Shown here: positions 4,797 to 7,484 of the stretch, one piece after another
How positions within the stretch are numbered: position 1 is the first letter of the stretch
Layout of the letters: every line of letters begins with the position of its first letter
Assembly (NCBI GenBank): GCA_903820955.1
Contig: CAIJJH010000170.1
Span: forward strand, 1-7,484
Direction: 5' to 3'
From: an uncultured Micrococcales bacterium
Lineage (GTDB): Bacteria; Actinomycetota; Actinomycetes; Actinomycetales; Microbacteriaceae
DNA: 7,484 nucleotides
The notes under the pieces: generated by a model
The model's input: the letters and a program-made list of their open reading frames with translations, nothing else
Databases searched by the model: none
Told to the model about the DNA's origin: nothing
Position numbers and translations under genes: made by a program

Positions 4797-5423
4797 ATGA
4801 CTGCCATTACTGCCTTTAGCTCCGCCGGACTCGACAATCTCGAGTCTGGGAATCCCGTGGCGCTTTTGCTTCACGGCTACGGAGCGGACGAGCGCGACCT
4901 ACTTGGCATTATGTCTTCACTGCCTGACTTGGCCTGGGTTTCACCAAGGGCTCCTGAAAAGACGCAGGCTGGTGGTTGGGGTTGGTACGAAACCGTTGAC
5001 CCGCTCAACCCATCCAAAGAAGAACTGCTTGAAGCCACTGCGACTCTGTGGGCGTGGATTGATTCGTCCCTGCCCGAAGGTTCGCCCTTGGTGGTAATCG
5101 GGTTTTCTCAAGGCGGCTTGATGGCAACGCAACTTCTGAGAACGCGTCCGGGTCGAATACTCGCAACGGGAATCTTGGCTGGCTTCGTGGGCCAAGGTTC
5201 GATGCCAGCCGACGAAGAGCTGTTGGCTTTGAAGCCCAAGGTCTTCTATGGTCGAGGAGCCGAGGACATGGCAATCACCCGGGACGCCGTTGCCAGCCTC
5301 AACGGTTGGTTGCAGTCACACACTAGAGCCGTAACGAAGACTTACTCGGGGCTCGGCCACTCCATAGATCAGCGAGTGCTGCAAGACCTAGCGAAATATC
5401 TCGAGCCCTTCTTGGACGGCTAA
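4797..5423 (+). CDS. Alpha/beta-hydrolase, phospholipase/carboxylesterase family
   Basis: The 208-aa product (209 if read from ATG 4794) has the compact plan of the Abhydrolase_2 (phospholipase/carboxylesterase) family. The oxyanion segment LLHGYGADERD follows the first strand. The nucleophile elbow GFSQGG carries the catalytic Ser at about residue 104. The acid is likely the Asp in RGAEDMAI (about 157), and the His is in GLGHSI (about 188). Length is normal for the family. Members cleave short acyl or thio esters; the substrate here is unknown. No export signal is seen, so it is predicted cytoplasmic. Start 4797 is preferred because it lies exactly 6 nt after the TAGATT box, while 4794 would fall 3 nt before the inferred +1. 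The stop codon directly abuts the stop of the convergent lipoprotein gene, with no base between. Confidence 0.92.
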   Translation: MTAITAFSSAGLDNLESGNPVALLLHGYGADERDLLGIMSSLPDLAWVSPRAPEKTQAGGWGWYETVDPLNPSKEELLEATATLWAWIDSSLPEGSPLVVIGFSQGGLMATQLLRTRPGRILATGILAGFVGQGSMPADEELLALKPKVFYGRGAEDMAITRDAVASLNGWLQSHTRAVTKTYSGLGHSIDQRVLQDLAKYLEPFLDG

Positions 5424-5429
5424 CTAGCC
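5418..5429. repeat. Short inverted repeat over the abutting stop codons
   Basis: GGCTA (5418-5422) and TAGCC (5425-5429) flank AC. The repeat contains the plus-strand TAA (5421-5423) and the minus-strand TAG (5424-5426). At 5 bp with a 2-nt gap it is too short for a stable hairpin and may simply reflect two facing stop codons. Confidence 0.25.
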
Positions 5430-6023
5430 AATCGTTTTCAGGTATCGGTCTACCGCAGTCACCAAAATGTTTTGGTCCTCGGCATTCTGGTTTCCGTATT
5501 TGAGGCTAGTGATGGCGTTGGTGTCCGGATTCTTAGAAATACCAATTCGTCCGGCGTCAACCGTGATCAAGGCTTTCAAAGCCGAACCATCAAACGTCTG
5601 GCTCGTTGCGAAAGTGCCACCGGCCGGGTCAAAGCTCACACTGATTGCAGCCTCTTTGCCTGCTTCGTCGGCCATGCTGAATTCATACCAGTCGGCACAA
5701 GCAGCCAAGCCAGTTAGCTCCCAAATGACTGCGAATGTATCTGGCTTAGTGAAATAGGCAGCGTTGTAGTCTTTGTAATTTTTGTCTTTGGGCGTCATCA
5801 CGACAGTGGTATCGCCAGTCTGCTCGACCACTCCAGAAGCTTGGGCAGCATCGCAACTTGCTTTCGCTATCACCTTATAAGCAGCCTTCGCCTCTGAAGC
5901 TGTCATGGGGCTGGCAGTTGGGCTCGCGCTCACGGTCGGCTCGCCCATGGTGGTGCAGCCGGTGAGTATTGCCGAGACTAGTAGAACGCCGAAAAGTGCA
6001 GCGAAGCTACTTCTCTTATTCAC
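5424..6023 (-). CDS. Putative lipoprotein of unknown function
   Basis: The product is 199 residues from GTG 6023. It begins MNKRSS, followed by a hydrophobic run (about 7-20) and the lipobox LTGC with the modified Cys at residue 23, so it should be a lipid-anchored surface protein. A Ser/Thr/Pro/Ala-rich linker follows (about 24-41). The rest (about 42-199) is a soluble domain that I cannot assign, with two Cys in the mature part, an AVIWELTG segment and an ITVDAGRIGIS strand near the C-terminus. The GTG is chosen over an in-frame ATG at 6062 because the earlier start would put 13 basic residues before the signal peptide and lie inside the upstream small gene. The GTG shares 8 bp with the end of that gene, so translation is probably coupled. 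No good Shine-Dalgarno precedes the GTG. Its stop abuts that of the alpha/beta-hydrolase gene. Confidence 0.85.
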   Translation of the reverse strand: MNKRSSFAALFGVLLVSAILTGCTTMGEPTVSASPTASPMTASEAKAAYKVIAKASCDAAQASGVVEQTGDTTVVMTPKDKNYKDYNAAYFTKPDTFAVIWELTGLAACADWYEFSMADEAGKEAAISVSFDPAGGTFATSQTFDGSALKALITVDAGRIGISKNPDTNAITSLKYGNQNAEDQNILVTAVDRYLKTIG

Positions 6024-6132
6024 TCTTTTTGTCTTTTGCGGCCGACTTGGCCTTCTTCTCAAGACGCTTCTCTTTTAGGTTCTTCGCTGGTGCGGTCTTG
6101 GCGGTGTTCTTTGACGGATTCTTCTGGGCCAT
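6016..6132 (-). CDS. Lys-rich 38-aa mini-protein upstream of the lipoprotein gene
   Basis: A short gene of 38 codons starts at ATG 6132 behind a near-perfect Shine-Dalgarno (AGGAGGG, 4 nt spacing) and ends at TAA 6016-6018. Twelve of 38 residues are Lys. The N-terminal half is low-complexity (MAQKNPSKNTAKTAPAK), and the second half contains NLKEKRLEKKAKSAAK, likely an amphipathic or charged helix. I recall similar small proteins with an LKEKR.EKKAK core in actinobacteria, but no function. There is no Cys, Trp or membrane segment. Its end (AGT GAA TAA) overlaps the lipoprotein GTG by 8 bp. The strong ribosome site here and the weak one at the GTG suggest that the mini-gene drives lipoprotein translation. 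It is easily missed because of its length. Confidence 0.75.
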   Translation of the reverse strand: MAQKNPSKNTAKTAPAKNLKEKRLEKKAKSAAKDKKSE

Positions 6133-6136
6133 GATG

Positions 6137-6143
6137 CCCTCCT
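6137..6143 (-). promoter_or_regulatory. Strong ribosome binding site of the 38-aa gene
   Basis: AGGAGGG on the minus strand is 4 nt before ATG 6132. It is the best Shine-Dalgarno in the window and the main support for the very short gene. Confidence 0.75.
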
Positions 6144-6172
6144 ATTTCAGGCACATTTGGCCTACGCCCCTA

Positions 6173-6178
6173 ACTTTA
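6173..6178 (-). promoter_or_regulatory. Possible -10 box for the mini-protein/lipoprotein unit
   Basis: TAAAGT on the minus strand fits TAnnnT and would give a leader of about 35 nt. It is back-to-back with the plus-strand promoter of the Ig-like protein gene. No clear -35 is visible. Confidence 0.3.
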
Positions 6179-6201
6179 CAAGCAACTCCATCTTTCGGTG
6201 C

Positions 6202-6207
6202 TATGGT
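6202..6207 (+). promoter_or_regulatory. Extended -10 promoter of the secreted Ig-like protein gene
   Basis: TATGGT preceded by TGC forms an extended -10 (TGCTATGGT, 6199-6207). A TTTACA at 6175-6180 resembles a -35 but the spacing is 21 nt, too long, so the extended -10 probably carries the promoter. Transcription would start near 6214, giving a leader of about 40 nt. Confidence 0.45.
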
Positions 6208-6210
6208 CAG

Positions 6211-6232
6211 AGGACGTGTGTGCGCGCGTCCT
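6211..6232 (+). other. Hairpin in the 5' leader of the Ig-like protein gene
   Basis: AGGACGTG (6211-6218) pairs with CGCGTCCT (6225-6232), 8 bp including one T-G wobble, around the loop TGTGCG. It lies at or just after the inferred transcription start and 20 nt before the start codon, leaving the AAGGG ribosome site free. It could stabilise the mRNA 5' end; if transcription starts at 6214 the first base pairs are lost. Confidence 0.4.
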
Positions 6233-6252
6233 CGAATTGAAAAGGGCGAAAA

Positions 6253-7038
6253 ATGCGCAAAATAATCACGATAATTTCTGCTTTGGCTCTGACGCTCGTA
6301 GCGTTGCCAGCTCACGCATTCGATAACACTTGGATCACATTCCCGAACCTCAGTGCCGTGAAAGTCGTGGCCACCAATTCGAAGACGATTGCAAACGGCT
6401 ATTCGCTTTCGACTCAGGCAACCGGTTTCGACTTCGCTTACACCGCTCCTGCCGGAAACGCTGGCAAGTTTTCGCAGATCAATATCTTCGATGTCACCGG
6501 CTCGCTCGGTATGTCGCTGGCGGCTAACTCGGCGGGCACCAGCTCAACGGGTTGTGACCCTCAAGTGCTTTCATCTGACACTCACACCTGTTTCTTCAGG
6601 CTCGACGGTGTCGGCAAGGCTCTGATTCACGTGGGTTTGAGCAACGTGACCTCGGCGGCGGCTTTCAAATTCAAGATCTTGGCTGGCCCGAACATTCAGG
6701 AGTCTGGAATTGCCCAGGTCATGTTTGTGGCACCGACCAATAAGGTCACTGCCCTTGCAGCCAGCTCTAAGGCACTTGCTGGCGGAGCCGGCGGCGTGCA
6801 GTTCAAGGTCACCCAAGACGGCAAGGCGGCGGCTGGAATTCGAGTGACCGTGAAGTTCACCGGAATCGGCGCATATCTTTCTACCGCGGTCGCAACCTCA
6901 GACGCCAAGGGAATTGTCACCGTTTACCTGAGCAACTTCGCAAAGAAGAAGGGTTCGAGCGTCGTGACAGTCAAGATCGACGGCGGTAGCGCAACTTCAA
7001 AGGCGACCATCAACTGGGTCGGCGGTTCGCTGAACTAA
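6253..7038 (+). CDS. Secreted protein with C-terminal bacterial Ig-like domain
   Basis: The 261-aa product has a clear Sec signal peptide: MRK, a hydrophobic core at about 4-18, and cleavage after AHA (residue 22). Mature residues about 23-158 form an unassigned beta-rich region with a Cys pair (C101, C113) that could make a disulfide. Residues about 163-258 resemble a Big_1-type Ig-like domain, with VQFKVTQDGKAAAGIRVTVKF, then a SDAKGIVTVYL turn-strand, then a final strand SKATINW. There is no lipobox, no C-terminal membrane helix and no LPxTG sorting signal, so it should be released or held non-covalently at the surface. Tandem Big_1 domains are common in adhesins, but one domain alone does not prove adhesion. 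The start has AAGGG 7 nt before the ATG. The stop overlaps by 4 bp with the convergent DCC gene. Confidence 0.82.
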   Translation: MRKIITIISALALTLVALPAHAFDNTWITFPNLSAVKVVATNSKTIANGYSLSTQATGFDFAYTAPAGNAGKFSQINIFDVTGSLGMSLAANSAGTSSTGCDPQVLSSDTHTCFFRLDGVGKALIHVGLSNVTSAAAFKFKILAGPNIQESGIAQVMFVAPTNKVTALAASSKALAGGAGGVQFKVTQDGKAAAGIRVTVKFTGIGAYLSTAVATSDAKGIVTVYLSNFAKKKGSSVVTVKIDGGSATSKATINWVGGSLN

Positions 7039-7397
7039 AGCTTGCAAGCGGGGGTGCCACCGGGTAGCCGGTGGCGAAACCTCGCTACTAGCGCGTAGCC
7101 TGCAGCGCTCAGCCAGCAGAACGGCGGCACGACCAGAAGAAACGCGATTCCGGTCAGCAGCCAGTTCTTTTGCAGCCTGAGCAGTTGAGCAAAAGCCTCA
7201 TGCCCGCCAAAAGCATGGCCTTGGTCAATCAGGTAGACGCGCTTTTGCGCTTGGGGTAAGAGAATCCCGTATTCGGTGACATCGATGAACTGCCAGGGGT
7301 GTGCGATCACGCTGGCCTTCGAGTGCTTCACGATGAAGTTGGCCGACGAGGTGCAAAAACCGCAGTCACCGTCAAAAATTAGAACAGGGTTGGCCAT
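7035..7397 (-). CDS. DCC family (DUF393) thiol-disulfide oxidoreductase-like protein
   Basis: The 120-aa product carries the family signature FDGDCGFCTSS at residues 8-18, with the putative redox pair C12 and C15. The rest is typical: a predicted thioredoxin-like N-terminal half, a GHEAFAQLL segment (65-73), a hydrophobic helix (about 79-103) that may be membrane-associated, and a basic tail with a third Cys (ACKL). Family members are named for the DCC motif and proposed to be thiol-disulfide oxidoreductases, but physiological partners are mostly unknown. Start ATG 7397 is chosen because MANPVLIFDGDCGFC is the normal family N-terminus and AAAGG lies 6 nt upstream; an in-frame start at 7436 would add 13 residues and sit in a hairpin. 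It converges on the Ig-like protein gene with overlapping stop codons. Confidence 0.92.
   Translation of the reverse strand: MANPVLIFDGDCGFCTSSANFIVKHSKASVIAHPWQFIDVTEYGILLPQAQKRVYLIDQGHAFGGHEAFAQLLRLQKNWLLTGIAFLLVVPPFCWLSAAGYALVARFRHRLPGGTPACKL
7056..7075. repeat. Perfect 8-bp inverted repeat just past the Ig-like protein stop, inside the DCC gene
   Basis: GCCACCGG (7056-7063) pairs perfectly with CCGGTGGC (7068-7075) around GTAG. It starts 17 nt after the plus-strand stop and is coding for the end of the DCC protein on the other strand. It is GC-rich with no T-run, so it may be a U-less terminator or a pause for the plus-strand transcript. A 10-bp palindrome, GCTTGCAAGC (7040-7049), lies between the stop and the hairpin. 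Confidence 0.5.
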
Positions 7398-7419
7398 CTG
7401 AAACCTTTTCGTTGCTTCA

Positions 7420-7425
7420 AATCTA
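7420..7425 (-). promoter_or_regulatory. -10 box of the DCC gene
   Basis: TAGATT on the minus strand lies 22 nt before ATG 7397. The inferred start near 7413 gives a leader of about 16 nt that contains the AAAGG ribosome site. The hexamer is identical to those before the SGNH and alpha/beta-hydrolase genes. Confidence 0.45.
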
Positions 7426-7435
7426 CTCCGAAGCA

Positions 7436-7466
7436 CGAAAGCCCCCGCACGAGGCGAGGGCTTTCG
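7436..7466. terminator. Terminator-like hairpin at the right edge
   Basis: CGAAAGCCCCCGC (7436-7448) pairs with GCGAGGGCTTTCG (7454-7466) around ACGAG: 12 of 13 positions pair, with one C-A mismatch. The only T-run (TTT) is inside the stem, on both strands, a form often seen in actinobacterial terminators. It lies upstream of the DCC promoter, so it most likely ends a leftward transcript from a gene beyond 7484. Confidence 0.6.
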
Positions 7467-7484
7467 CGGCCCGCGGCGCGCTCG

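Noticed and set aside
6024..6062. ATG 6062 as the start of the lipoprotein
   Set aside because: It would put 13 basic residues before the lipoprotein signal peptide and lie inside the mini-gene. GTG 6023 gives a normal signal peptide with the lipobox Cys at 23.
5969..6265. Plus-strand open frame of 98 codons rich in Phe and Arg
   Set aside because: It is antisense to the Lys-rich mini-gene (Lys codons read backwards give Phe/Leu), which has a near-perfect Shine-Dalgarno on the minus strand.
7398..7436. In-frame start at 7436 for the DCC gene
   Set aside because: It lies at the edge of the terminator-like hairpin and upstream of the -10 box, and the family normally begins a few residues before the DGDCGFC motif, matching ATG 7397.
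1..7484. CRISPR array, insertion sequence, integrase, toxin-antitoxin or phage gene
   Set aside because: I looked for spaced direct repeats, transposase or recombinase motifs, terminal inverted repeats and tRNA-associated attachment duplications. None was seen; no second copy of the tRNA-Lys 3' end is present in the window.

Overview
The window looks like a stretch of a compact actinobacterial chromosome, probably from the Microbacteriaceae (possibly a small-genome freshwater lineage). This is inference. It rests on intermediate-to-high GC by eye, tightly packed genes, TAnnnT -10 boxes placed exactly 6 nt before ATG codons (leaderless transcription), and typical actinobacterial families (DUF5522, DUF998, DCC/DUF393, FKBP, a Lys-rich mini-protein). 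There is no transposase, integrase, phage gene, CRISPR array or other mobile-element signal. The genes look like chromosomal housekeeping, envelope and secretion functions.

Layout. 1-964 (-): 5' part of a secreted CBM41-GH13 alpha-glucan hydrolase that runs off the left edge. 1036-1176: tRNA-Lys(TTT) with a likely promoter, a UUCG hairpin directly before the mature 5' end, and a bidirectional terminator. 1175-1846 (-): an FKBP-type prolyl isomerase followed by a 92-aa charged protein of unknown function, probably one transcript. 1913-3006 (+): a small DUF5522 Cys-rich protein and a classical SDR oxidoreductase. 2993-3592 (-): a DUF998 membrane protein, tail-to-tail with the SDR. 3637-5423 (+): a two-domain SGNH esterase of the SsfX3 type and an alpha/beta-hydrolase of the phospholipase/carboxylesterase family. 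5424-6132 (-): a 38-aa Lys-rich protein whose stop overlaps the GTG start of a lipoprotein. 6253-7038 (+): a secreted protein with a C-terminal Ig-like domain. 7035-7397 (-): a DCC thiol-disulfide oxidoreductase-like protein. 7436-7466: a terminator-like hairpin, probably belonging to a gene to the right.

How the genes relate. The window is a set of short one- or two-gene units in alternating orientation rather than a single pathway. Four products are predicted to be exported or membrane-bound (amylase, lipoprotein, Ig-like protein, DUF998). The amylase would degrade extracellular starch or glycogen-type glucans. The two serine hydrolases are adjacent and may act on acyl esters, but no common substrate can be read from the sequence. 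Three convergent gene pairs overlap or touch at their stop codons with no classical U-tract terminator, and each junction carries an inverted repeat. I found no clear evidence of a new defence, mobile or biosynthetic system. The most unusual items are the Lys-rich mini-ORF coupled to the lipoprotein, the leaderless-start pattern, the tRNA leader hairpin and the hairpins over stop codons.
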